Assembly: GCF_028710545.1 (NCBI RefSeq)
Contig: NZ_JAQTTX010000025.1
Span: 1-35,168, forward strand
DNA: 35,168 nucleotides
Reading direction: 5' to 3'
Origin: Halothiobacillus sp.
GTDB lineage: Bacteria > Pseudomonadota > Gammaproteobacteria > Halothiobacillales > Halothiobacillaceae
Positions 1 through 7,557 of the stretch are shown here, in pieces. The position numbers and the translations under genes were made by a program. The notes under the pieces are model-generated. The model was not told the DNA's origin. It searched no databases and saw nothing but the letters and a program-made list of their open reading frames with translations. Position 1 is the first letter of the stretch; every line of letters begins with the position of its first letter.

Positions 1-1107
1 GCCAGCCGCTATTTTCTCGGCGGTATTGATCGCCATGCCGACCAGTTCCTTGTGCAGGTCGAAATAGCACAGGCCGTCGCCATTATTGAGCAACGTGTCG
101 GCATCGGTTTCGATCTCGACGGTATCTTTGCCGATTTTGTTCACCCAGCCAATCTGGCGGCCGGGATTCTTGGGCGAGTCGAACGCGCCGATGTCTTCCT
201 TGCGACCCTGCACGAAATAGTCGGTCGCGTCGCGGTTGAAGTTTTGCGCCGGATCGGGCGTGAAATAAAACGTGCTGTGCCCGCTGGACGTGTGGCTCAA
301 CTCCGGGCGCTGTTCGAGGATGCCGTCCAGCAAGCTGCGGTAATGGGCAGTGATGTTTTTCACATAGCCCATGTCCTTGTAACGGCCTTCAATCTTGAAG
401 CTCTGGATGCCCGCATCGATCAGCGCGGCGAGATTGGCGCTCTGATCGTTGTCTTTCATCGACAGCACGTGCTTGTCGTGGGCGATGATGCGGCCCTCGG
501 CGTCGCGCACTTCGTACGGCAGGCGGCATGCCTGATTGCATTCGCCCCGGTTGGCGCTGCGCCCGGTATACGCCTCTGAAATGAAGCACTGACCCGAATA
601 CGCCACACACAACGCGCCGTGGATAAAAAATTCCAAAGGCACGGTGGTAGCAAAACGAATGGCCTTGATCTGCTCCAGGCTCAGCTCGCGCGCCAACACC
701 AGTTGCGACAGCCCCGCATCTTGCAGGAAACGCGCCTTCTCGGGGGTACGGATGTCGCATTGCGTACTGGCATGCAACTGGATGGGCGGCAGGTCGAGTT
801 CGAGCAAGCCCATGTCTTGAATAATGAGCGAATCGACGCCCGCGTCATAGAGTTGGTGCGCCAGCTTGCGGGCCGGTTCGAGTTCGTCATCCCGCAGGAT
901 GGTGTTGAGCGTGACGTGGACGCGTGCATGAAAGCGGTGTGCATAGTCGACCAGACGGGCGATATCGGCCACGTCGTTATCAGCACTTTTGCGCGCACCA
1001 AAACCGGGCCCGCCGACATAAACCGCATCGGCGCCGTGGTTGATGGCTTCGATGCCGATGTCTGCATCCCGTGCGGGGGCGAGCAATTCAAGTTGACCAA
1101 TTTTCAT
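1..1107 (-). CDS. trhP: TrhP/YegQ-type tRNA uridine-34 hydroxylation protein, peptidase U32 family (C-terminus cut by window edge)
   Basis: The frame is open from an ATG at 1107 down to base 1, giving 369 codons without a stop. The E. coli homologue is about 450 residues, so the C-terminal fifth lies outside the window. The N-terminus reads MKIGQLELLAPA, followed by a TIM-barrel-like U32 domain. The U32 signature is clear at residues 159-194: FFIHGALC, YSGQC, then RGECNQACR. It carries Cys167, Cys174, Cys190 and Cys194, and SFKIEGR follows. By family knowledge TrhP makes 5-hydroxyuridine at the wobble position of tRNAs, using a prephenate-derived route and probably an iron-sulfur cluster held by such cysteines. 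The start lies one base after the stop of the upstream ABC permease gene, so the genes are probably co-transcribed. The family is clear; the exact substrate is inferred. Confidence 0.9.
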   Translation of the reverse strand, partial: MKIGQLELLAPARDADIGIEAINHGADAVYVGGPGFGARKSADNDVADIARLVDYAHRFHARVHVTLNTILRDDELEPARKLAHQLYDAGVDSLIIQDMGLLELDLPPIQLHASTQCDIRTPEKARFLQDAGLSQLVLARELSLEQIKAIRFATTVPLEFFIHGALCVAYSGQCFISEAYTGRSANRGECNQACRLPYEVRDAEGRIIAHDKHVLSMKDNDQSANLAALIDAGIQSFKIEGRYKDMGYVKNITAHYRSLLDGILEQRPELSHTSSGHSTFYFTPDPAQNFNRDATDYFVQGRKEDIGAFDSPKNPGRQIGWVNKIGKDTVEIETDADTLLNNGDGLCYFDLHKELVGMAINTAEKIAAG

Positions 1108-1108
1108 A

Positions 1109-1939
1109 TTAGCCCCGCATGCCAATGCCCTTGCGGAACAATCGCAGGGTGTAGGCGAACAGGATCACGATGGTTAACAGCAGAATCAGGTAGGCCGTGT
1201 AGACCGGCACATCACTGATGCCGAGCATGGCGTAACGAAAGCCGTTGATGATGTAGAGAATCGGGTTGAACAAAGACACCTGTTGCCAGAAGGGCGGCAA
1301 CATGTGGATGGAGTAGAACACGCCGCCTAAATAAGTCAGCGGTGTTAAAACGAAGGTCGGCACAATGGAAATATGATCGAAGCTGTTGGCGTAGATCGCG
1401 TTAATCATGCCACCGAGCGAAAACACCGCCGATGTCAGCGCGGCCACCAGGATTAAAGCCAAGACATCATGCACCTGTAAATTCGCGAAAAACAGCGCGA
1501 CCAGGGTAACGGCCGCACCGACCGAAAGCCCGCGGGCCACACCGCCTGCCAGGTAGCCGAGAATGATGAGCCAATGCGGCATGGGTGAGACGAGCAACTC
1601 TTCTATGTGCCGCGCGAACTTGGCGCCGTAAAAAGATGAGACCACATTGGCATAACTCTGAGTAATCACCGCCATCAGAATCAAACCAGGCACGAGGAAG
1701 TTGATGTAAGGCACACCGTCGATTTTACCGACGCGCGGGCCGATCAGATGGCCGAACACCACGAAATACAGTGAAGTCATGATCATCGGCGGCAAAATCG
1801 TTTGCAGCCAGATGCGGCTGAAACGCAGAATTTCCCGCGTTACCAACATCGCAAACGCATTAAACATTTGCCGTGCACTCATGCCTCGGACCGGCCGCGT
1901 GAATTCTCCGGAAATGGGCAGTTCTTCTTGAGGTTTCAT
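1109..1939 (-). CDS. yadH: ABC-2 type transporter permease, YadH-like
   Basis: This 276-residue protein has a short cytoplasmic N-terminus and about six hydrophobic segments. The first lies around residues 40-65 (ILPPMIMTSLYFVVFGHLIG) and the last near 245-265, with a basic tail RLFRKGIGMRG. This is the layout of ABC-2 permeases (YadH/NodJ/DrrB type), and length and motifs match YadH closely. Its ATG overlaps the end of the ATPase gene by four bases (ATGA), so the two subunits are translationally coupled. The pair would form an inner-membrane exporter. The substrate of YadGH is not established in the family and cannot be read from the sequence. trhP begins one base after the stop. Confidence 0.88.
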   Translation of the reverse strand: MKPQEELPISGEFTRPVRGMSARQMFNAFAMLVTREILRFSRIWLQTILPPMIMTSLYFVVFGHLIGPRVGKIDGVPYINFLVPGLILMAVITQSYANVVSSFYGAKFARHIEELLVSPMPHWLIILGYLAGGVARGLSVGAAVTLVALFFANLQVHDVLALILVAALTSAVFSLGGMINAIYANSFDHISIVPTFVLTPLTYLGGVFYSIHMLPPFWQQVSLFNPILYIINGFRYAMLGISDVPVYTAYLILLLTIVILFAYTLRLFRKGIGMRG

Positions 1940-2865
1940 GCTGTTGGCTCCGTGCTGTTCTGAACCAAGCGCAAAAACAATTCTTCCAGTCGATTGTTTT
2001 TGTTTTTCATCCGACTGACTTCGATTCCGTGGCCACGCAGCACCTCGAATACCTCGGTGAGCGACTGCGCTTTGGATAGCACGACTTCGATCGCATCCGC
2101 TTCGACGATGCGCGCATCCAAGGCGGGCAGGCTCGGCAGCGAGGCCACAGGGGCATCACAATACAGCACGAAGGTTTCTTGCGATACCGAATCGAGCAAG
2201 GCCCGCATGTTGGTGTTTTCGATGATGCGCCCTTCGTTGATGATGGCGATATTCCGGCACAACTGTTCGGCTTCTTCCAGATAATGCGTGGTCAGAATGA
2301 TGGTGGTTCCCGCCGCGTTGATTTCGGTCAGAAACTGCCACATGCCGCGGCGCAACTCGATATCGACGCCAGCTGTCGGCTCGTCGAGAATCAACAGGCG
2401 CGGCTCATGCACCAGGGCTCGGGCGATCATCAGGCGGCGTTTCATGCCGCCGGAAAGCTGGCGCGACATGGTCTTGCGCTTATCCCACAATCCGAGTTGC
2501 TTGAGTAGATGATCACTACGTTCACGCGCTTTATTGCGTGGAAGACCGTAAAACCCGCCCTGATTGATGACCACCTCTTCGACCGGCTCGAACTGATTGA
2601 AGTTGAATTCCTGCGGCACGATGCCGATCTGCATCTTGACCCAGTTACGTTCCTGGTCGAGATCGTGACCGAACACCTTCACCACGCCACTGGTTTTGTT
2701 CACCAACGAGCACAGCACGCCGATGGTAGTGGATTTGCCCGCGCCGTTCGGTCCGAGCAGGGCAAAGAAATCGCCCGGCTCGATGGTCAGATCAATGCCT
2801 TTGAGCGCCTCGGCTCCGCCAGCATAGGTTTTGGTCAGGTTGTGTATTTCGACAGCAGGAGTCAT
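1936..2865 (-). CDS. yadG: ABC transporter ATP-binding protein, YadG-like
   Basis: This 309-residue nucleotide-binding subunit has every ABC motif. Walker A is GPNGAGKST at residues 38-46, the Q-loop is in IVPQEFNF near 83, the signature is LSGGM at 136-140, Walker B is LLILDEPTAG around 157-165, and the H-loop is TTHYLEEAE. The stretch GVDIELRRGMW and the C-terminal NRLEELFLRLV are characteristic of the YadG branch rather than of generic drug-resistance ATPases. It powers the adjacent YadH-like permease, with which it overlaps by four bases. The gap to the upstream TRIC-like gene is 81 bases, so a separate promoter is possible. The substrate is unknown. Confidence 0.9.
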   Translation of the reverse strand: MTPAVEIHNLTKTYAGGAEALKGIDLTIEPGDFFALLGPNGAGKSTTIGVLCSLVNKTSGVVKVFGHDLDQERNWVKMQIGIVPQEFNFNQFEPVEEVVINQGGFYGLPRNKARERSDHLLKQLGLWDKRKTMSRQLSGGMKRRLMIARALVHEPRLLILDEPTAGVDIELRRGMWQFLTEINAAGTTIILTTHYLEEAEQLCRNIAIINEGRIIENTNMRALLDSVSQETFVLYCDAPVASLPSLPALDARIVEADAIEVVLSKAQSLTEVFEVLRGHGIEVSRMKNKNNRLEELFLRLVQNSTEPTA

Positions 2866-2946
2866 TAAATCTCAATTTAAACGATAGGGATGTTGAAAAA
2901 AACGACAGAAAAGAACGTACGCGAACCTGGCTTTGAAGGGCAGGTT

Positions 2947-3561
2947 TCAGGCGCTACGTGCCGTGGGCAGATGCCAATGATAGACGATGCCCAGCGCACG
3001 GACGACCAAGGCCACAACAAATCCGAGAATCAGTGCCCAGACGGGCTGATGCAAAACCACGCCAAACAACGCATAAACCACACCACCCGACAGCGCAGCA
3101 CTGGCGTAAATTTCCCGGTGCAACAACAAAGGGGGCTCGCCTGCCAGCACATCGCGGATCAAACCGCCGAACGCAGCGGTCATCATGCCCATGATGATGG
3201 CGATGAACGGATTGGTGCCCGCGCTCAGGGCAATCTGCACACCCAACACGCTGAACGCGGCCAAACCCACCGCATCCGCCCAGAGCAGCCAGGAAAAGCG
3301 CCGGCGGACGTGGTGCACAAAGTAGAACGTGGCGATGGCTGCCAGCACGCAAAGCACGATGTACTCCCAATGCGCGACCCAGAACACGGGGCGCGCCAGA
3401 ATCAGATCGCGCAGTGTGCCGCCGCCGATCCCCGTCACTGTCGCCAGAATGGCAAAGCCCATCAAGTCCATGCCTTTACGGGCCGCCACCAACGCGCCGG
3501 AAATGGCGAAGACGACCGTGCCGAAATAATCCAACCCGCGCAACAAATCGGCAATCACCAC
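2947..3561 (-). CDS. TRIC-like (UPF0126/YicG family) membrane protein, putative cation channel
   Basis: This 204-residue, strongly hydrophobic protein is made of two homologous halves of three membrane segments each. Each half carries the family's glycine-rich element: GIGGGTLRDL in the first and AAFGGLIRDVLAGEPP in the second. This is the UPF0126 (YicG/YadS) family, whose structures resemble trimeric intracellular cation channels. Potassium or other cation conduction is inferred from family structures, not shown here. The likely start is GTG at 3561, followed directly by a second GTG at 3558. A GGGGA stretch upstream could act as the ribosome-binding site. It lies divergent from hemN, with a 155-bp shared upstream region. 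Confidence 0.85.
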   Translation of the reverse strand: MVIADLLRGLDYFGTVVFAISGALVAARKGMDLMGFAILATVTGIGGGTLRDLILARPVFWVAHWEYIVLCVLAAIATFYFVHHVRRRFSWLLWADAVGLAAFSVLGVQIALSAGTNPFIAIIMGMMTAAFGGLIRDVLAGEPPLLLHREIYASAALSGGVVYALFGVVLHQPVWALILGFVVALVVRALGIVYHWHLPTARSA

Positions 3562-3716
3562 AACCGTATCCCCGTTTAATCAATGTATGCCTGAATGTGC
3601 GTCAGGAGGCGGCCAATTTTCCGAGAAAAACACTCAGACGAATTCATGCGCCAAATCGGCTATTGTATGCGATTGCTTAACCGGACACATCCGAAGGCTT
3701 TAGCTGTGAGAACACG

Positions 3717-5114
3717 ATGACCATGCCGCAGACCACTTCCACCGGACTCTTCGACCCCGACCTGATTCGCCGCTACGACAAATCCGGCCCGCGCTACACC
3801 TCCTACCCCACGGCCGTACAGTTTCACGATCAATTTAACGAATCACACTACCGTGCGGCGGCGGCTCGTTCCAACGCGGCAGGCGGCCCGCTATCGATAT
3901 ACACCCACATCCCGTTCTGCGACACGGTGTGCTATTACTGCGCCTGCAACAAGGTCGTGACCAAGGATCGCGCTCGCGCCCAACCTTACGTGGACGATGT
4001 GGTTCTGGAACTGGCATTGCAGGGCAAGCTCTTCGGTGAAGGTCGCGCCGTCGACCAGCTTCATTGGGGCGGCGGCACGCCGACCTTTTTATCCGATGAA
4101 CAGATGCGCGAGATCATGGCCGCCACGGGGCGGCATTTCGCCCTGAAAACCGATGATACGGGCGAATATTCCATCGAAATCGACCCGCGCGAAGCCGATG
4201 CCGGAACGATTGCCGTGCTGCGCGACCTCGGCTTCAACCGCATCAGCCTGGGCGTGCAGGATTTCGATGAACGGGTGCAGGAAGCGGTCAACCGCATTCA
4301 AAGTTATGCCGAAACCAAGGAAGTGGTGGATGCCGCCCGCGCGGAAGGATTCCATGGCGTCAGCCTGGATTTGATTTACGGCCTGCCGCACCAGAGCCGT
4401 GATTCGTTCATGCGCACGCTCGATACCGTGATCGCAATGGCGCCGGATCGACTGTCGATTTTCAACTACGCGCACCTGCCGACCCGCTTCAAACCGCAGC
4501 GGCGCATCCATACCGAAGACCTGCCGAACCCTGCTGAAAAGCTGCGCATTCTGGGCGGCAGCATCGAACGCTTGCAGGAAGCCGGTTACGTGCTGATCGG
4601 CATGGATCACTTCGCCAAACCGGACGACCCGCTGGCCATCGCGCAACGCAACGGCACACTGCACCGCAATTTTCAGGGGTATTCCACCCATGCCGAATGC
4701 GACATGGTGGCCGTGGGCGTGTCGTCGATCAGTCAGGTTGGCGGCGCGTTCAGTCAGAACACCAAGGATCTGGTTGCCTATCACGAGGCCGTCAGTGCGG
4801 GTCGGCTGCCCATCGAGCGCGGCTATGTGCTCACCGATGAAGACCAGCTGCGCCGCTATGTCATCAGTGAAATCATCAGCCACTTCCGGCTCGATTTCGC
4901 CCAGGTGGAACAGAAATTCGGCATTTCGTTTGCATCCCACTTTGCCGAAGCCCTATCTGAACTCCAGCCGATGGTGGCCGACGAGTTGCTCCATCTCGAT
5001 AATAACCATCTCGAAGTACTACCCCGAGGCCGCCTGCTGATTCGCAATATCTGCATGGCGTTCGACCAATATCTCAATCCAGAAGGACTACAGCGTTTCT
5101 CGAAAGTGATTTAA
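3717..5114 (+). CDS. hemN: Oxygen-independent coproporphyrinogen III oxidase (radical SAM)
   Basis: This 465-residue protein is close to E. coli HemN (457). The radical-SAM cluster motif C-x3-C-x2-C is seen as HIPFCDTVCYYCACNK, with Cys68, Cys72, Cys75 and a following Cys77. This CxxxCxxCxC arrangement marks true HemN rather than the HemW chaperone. Other family signatures are WGGGTPTFL, EIDPRE, GVQDFD and the C-terminal LIRNICMAFDQYL. It decarboxylates coproporphyrinogen III to protoporphyrinogen IX in the cytoplasm without oxygen. The start is ATG 3717, with a second in-frame ATG at 3723 and only a weak GAG upstream. I found no convincing FNR box in the divergent region. The gene converges on the response regulator, with ten bases between stops and no hairpin terminator. 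Confidence 0.95.
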   Translation: MTMPQTTSTGLFDPDLIRRYDKSGPRYTSYPTAVQFHDQFNESHYRAAAARSNAAGGPLSIYTHIPFCDTVCYYCACNKVVTKDRARAQPYVDDVVLELALQGKLFGEGRAVDQLHWGGGTPTFLSDEQMREIMAATGRHFALKTDDTGEYSIEIDPREADAGTIAVLRDLGFNRISLGVQDFDERVQEAVNRIQSYAETKEVVDAARAEGFHGVSLDLIYGLPHQSRDSFMRTLDTVIAMAPDRLSIFNYAHLPTRFKPQRRIHTEDLPNPAEKLRILGGSIERLQEAGYVLIGMDHFAKPDDPLAIAQRNGTLHRNFQGYSTHAECDMVAVGVSSISQVGGAFSQNTKDLVAYHEAVSAGRLPIERGYVLTDEDQLRRYVISEIISHFRLDFAQVEQKFGISFASHFAEALSELQPMVADELLHLDNNHLEVLPRGRLLIRNICMAFDQYLNPEGLQRFSKVI

Positions 5115-5124
5115 TTGCCCCGTC

Positions 5125-6060
5125 TTAATTGGACACGCCGAATCGACGGAAATACCCCATCACCCGATCCGACAAACCGGCCAACAGAGGCTTGTCGGAC
5201 TTGGCGACTGCGTGGCGTTGGCGCACCTCAGGCTGGGTTTGCAGCACTTTGTGGTAATCGAGCGCCGACTGCATGTTCTTGGTGAAGGTGCCAATGTGCC
5301 CGGGTTTTGGATGGAAACGGAATACCTGCCCCTGATTGATCAGTTCGACCAATAGTTCGTAATCGCGCAATTGGGTCAGCACGATGGTCACCAGTTGCGG
5401 ATGAGATCGCTTCAACGCCTTGATGGCGCCAACATGGCTGGCCTGCCCATCGAGCACATCGGCCACCAACACGCCAATGGCATGTGCACTAAGCAATTCC
5501 ATGGCTTCGTCAAGATGGCGCGCCCAGTACAGTGGATTACCCTGTGGCGTCGCGCGTTTGACGAGTTCATACGCCATCGGGTCCTGATCGAGTAACAGGA
5601 TACCGGGGCGTGAAACAGGCTGTGGCGCCTCATCGACAACCATCTCATGGTTACGCCGGGCGGCTGCGGCAAAACTGAGCTCGGCCACATCTGCCGCCGC
5701 TCGAACGTCCGCACGAATCTGCTCGGTGTCCCAGGGCTTTTGCAGGAACCGGAAAATCTCGCCTTCGTTGACCGAACCGATAACCGCCGCCAGATCGGCA
5801 TAGCCCGTCAGTAATAACCGCATGGTGTTCGGCGATACCTCACGAATGCCACGCAGCACGTCAACACCGGCCATGATGGGCATGCGTTGATCGGAAATGA
5901 CCACTGCGACCGGTTGAGTCCGGGCAATTTCAATCGCATCGTGTCCGTTATCGGTCGTCAATACATTGAATTCATTGCGAAACAACATTTTGAGCGAGCG
6001 GGTGATACGGGCCTCGTCATCGACCAGCAATAAGGTAGGTTTGGTATTCGGTTCATTCAT
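5125..6060 (-). CDS. Response regulator with two receiver domains and no output domain
   Basis: From ATG 6060 the protein has 311 residues. The first receiver (about 8-125) is complete: acidic pair Asp14/Asp15, phosphoacceptor Asp57 in VVISDQRMP, Thr85 in LLLTGYAD and Lys108 in FLQKPW, a form typical of RpfG-like and hybrid-kinase receivers. The second receiver (about 153-270) is divergent but keeps Asp158/Asp160, Asp201 in LVADVLDG, Thr229 in IVLTQL and Lys252 in HPKPG. No HD-GYP, GGDEF, AAA or DNA-binding domain follows; the tail is short and basic. The longer reading frame starts at 6090, but only ATG 6060 has a proper ribosome-binding site. It lies 62 bases downstream of the kinase gene and is its probable partner. 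A phosphorelay or protein-interaction role is inferred. Confidence 0.87.
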   Translation of the reverse strand: MNEPNTKPTLLLVDDEARITRSLKMLFRNEFNVLTTDNGHDAIEIARTQPVAVVISDQRMPIMAGVDVLRGIREVSPNTMRLLLTGYADLAAVIGSVNEGEIFRFLQKPWDTEQIRADVRAAADVAELSFAAAARRNHEMVVDEAPQPVSRPGILLLDQDPMAYELVKRATPQGNPLYWARHLDEAMELLSAHAIGVLVADVLDGQASHVGAIKALKRSHPQLVTIVLTQLRDYELLVELINQGQVFRFHPKPGHIGTFTKNMQSALDYHKVLQTQPEVRQRHAVAKSDKPLLAGLSDRVMGYFRRFGVSN

Positions 6061-6068
6061 CTTTTCTG

Positions 6069-6076
6069 CTCCTTTC
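6069..6076 (-). promoter_or_regulatory. Ribosome-binding site fixing the start of the two-receiver regulator
   Basis: On the minus strand GAAAGGAG lies eight bases before ATG 6060. The upstream in-frame ATG at 6090 has no comparable sequence. This supports the shorter 311-residue product. Confidence 0.7.
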
Positions 6077-6122
6077 CGCAATCTGGTCAAGCTCAGCCAT
6101 TCATGCGGGTGTGGAAATTCAT

Positions 6123-7496
6123 TCAGTAGGTATTCTGTGTTTGCAGCACTTCAATGCTGTCCGCAACTTGCTTGCCACTGGCGTCCGAACTGGAATCGGT
6201 ATGCACAGGTTGATTAGTCAGCGGCTTGATTGGCAGACTGATCTCAAAGCGTGTGCCAACCCCAGGCTTGGTAGCCAAACGGATGTCGCCGCCGTGATCC
6301 TTGATGATGCGATAGCTGATCGACAACCCGAGACCGGTTCCCTCACCTATTTTTTTGGTGGTATAGAACGGTTCGAAAATGCGCGACACGTGCTCGGGCG
6401 GGATGCCGCTGCCGTTATCTTCCACGCTGATGCAGACGAACTCGCCGCGGGTGTAGGTTCGAATGAGCAGACGGCCTTTGTCGTGATTGATCGCTTGGGC
6501 CGCATTGGTCAGCAGATTCAGTAAAACCTGATTGATTTGTGAAGGCGCGCAGGGCACGAGCGGTATCGGTTCGAAGCGTTTTTCGACCGTGACTCGATTC
6601 TTCAGGTGGTGATGCCCGACCGTCAGGGCCGTTTCGATGTTCTCGATCAGATTGACCTGATCGGTTGCTGCCCGATCAACCCGCGCAAAGTTCTTCAGGC
6701 TCAGGACAATCTCGCTGATCTGCTTCAAACCGAAACGGGTGTCGGTGAATAATTCGTTCAAATCGGCCAGATCACTGACGGCATCGAACTCCTCGCGCAT
6801 GGCGGCAATCGCCTGGATTTGCGCTTCAACATCGGTTTGCTCGGCAGCGGGGTTGAGCAGGTTTTCGAACAGACTGTCGTAGGCAGCGACCAATCCGTGA
6901 ATTTTCCCCAGCATTTCTTCGGCCATCTGCACGTTGTTGCCGACGTAACCGAGCGGTGTGTTGATCTCGTGCGCGACGCCCGCCACCATCTGCCCCAATG
7001 CCGCCATTTTTTCGGACTGCACCAGATGCGCCTGTGAGGCCTTGATCTCCTGATTCGCCTGCGCCAGGGCGTGATTGCGCTGATTAAGACGCTGCTCGAC
7101 CAGTTTCAGCACATCGGCGACAGAACCCAGCCCGGCGTAACTACCATCGGCTTCGGTAAAAATGAAATCCTCGATAATCGGAATACGCATCTGGGTAGTA
7201 ACAGCCGAAATGACCGAGCTGGTGGAATCTGCAAGCGAAACAATGACCGGCTGCGTGTTCATGAAATAGCGGATAGGGCGACGACCAAACAAATCTCGGG
7301 AATATTTATTAAGCAGCAATTCCATCAGCGCATGGCGGCTGATCAGACCCACCGGCTGACGGTCTTCATCAACAACCGCCAGCGACAACATACGATCGAA
7401 GCCACCTTCCCCGAAGCGCTCCGTAACGGCATCAAGCGTCATATCCACGGGCAAGGGAGGAACCGCATCAAGCAGGGCACGCAGGGATGAAGACAT
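6123..7496 (-). CDS. Cytoplasmic sensor histidine kinase with an N-terminal CBS-like module
   Basis: This 457-residue kinase has no membrane segment. Residues 1-130 look like a CBS-type pair: a LAVVDEDRQPVGLISRHAL unit near 39-57, then IRYFMN, PVIVSLADS and GLGSVADVLKLVE. A coiled linker (about 132-162) leads to HisKA with phosphoacceptor His176 in GVAHEINTPLG. The ATPase domain has its N-box at LLNLLTNAAQAI (Asn331), its G1 box at VEDNGSGIP, FEPFYTTK and its G2 box at GTGLGLS. The HEINTPLG/FEPFYTTK form is typical of HPK4-type soluble kinases. The ligand is unknown; CBS-type modules often bind adenine nucleotides. The N-terminal module resembles that of the SiaA-like phosphatase at 12556. 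The response-regulator gene follows after 62 bases. Confidence 0.9.
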   Translation of the reverse strand: MSSSLRALLDAVPPLPVDMTLDAVTERFGEGGFDRMLSLAVVDEDRQPVGLISRHALMELLLNKYSRDLFGRRPIRYFMNTQPVIVSLADSTSSVISAVTTQMRIPIIEDFIFTEADGSYAGLGSVADVLKLVEQRLNQRNHALAQANQEIKASQAHLVQSEKMAALGQMVAGVAHEINTPLGYVGNNVQMAEEMLGKIHGLVAAYDSLFENLLNPAAEQTDVEAQIQAIAAMREEFDAVSDLADLNELFTDTRFGLKQISEIVLSLKNFARVDRAATDQVNLIENIETALTVGHHHLKNRVTVEKRFEPIPLVPCAPSQINQVLLNLLTNAAQAINHDKGRLLIRTYTRGEFVCISVEDNGSGIPPEHVSRIFEPFYTTKKIGEGTGLGLSISYRIIKDHGGDIRLATKPGVGTRFEISLPIKPLTNQPVHTDSSSDASGKQVADSIEVLQTQNTY

Positions 7497-7557
7497 CGCT
7501 CACTCTCAATCAAATCAGGGAGCGGATACCCTAGCGACCGAGTGTGACACTATTATG

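Noticed and set aside
2509..2868. Long plus-strand frames opposite the ABC ATPase, TRIC, hemN, bamA and RND genes
   Set aside because: They are antisense shadows of clearly recognised genes, caused by codon bias, with no starts or family features of their own.
3562..3716. FNR/ANR box expected upstream of hemN
   Set aside because: Only a half-site-like AATCAA is seen. No TTGAT-N4-ATCAA match was found.
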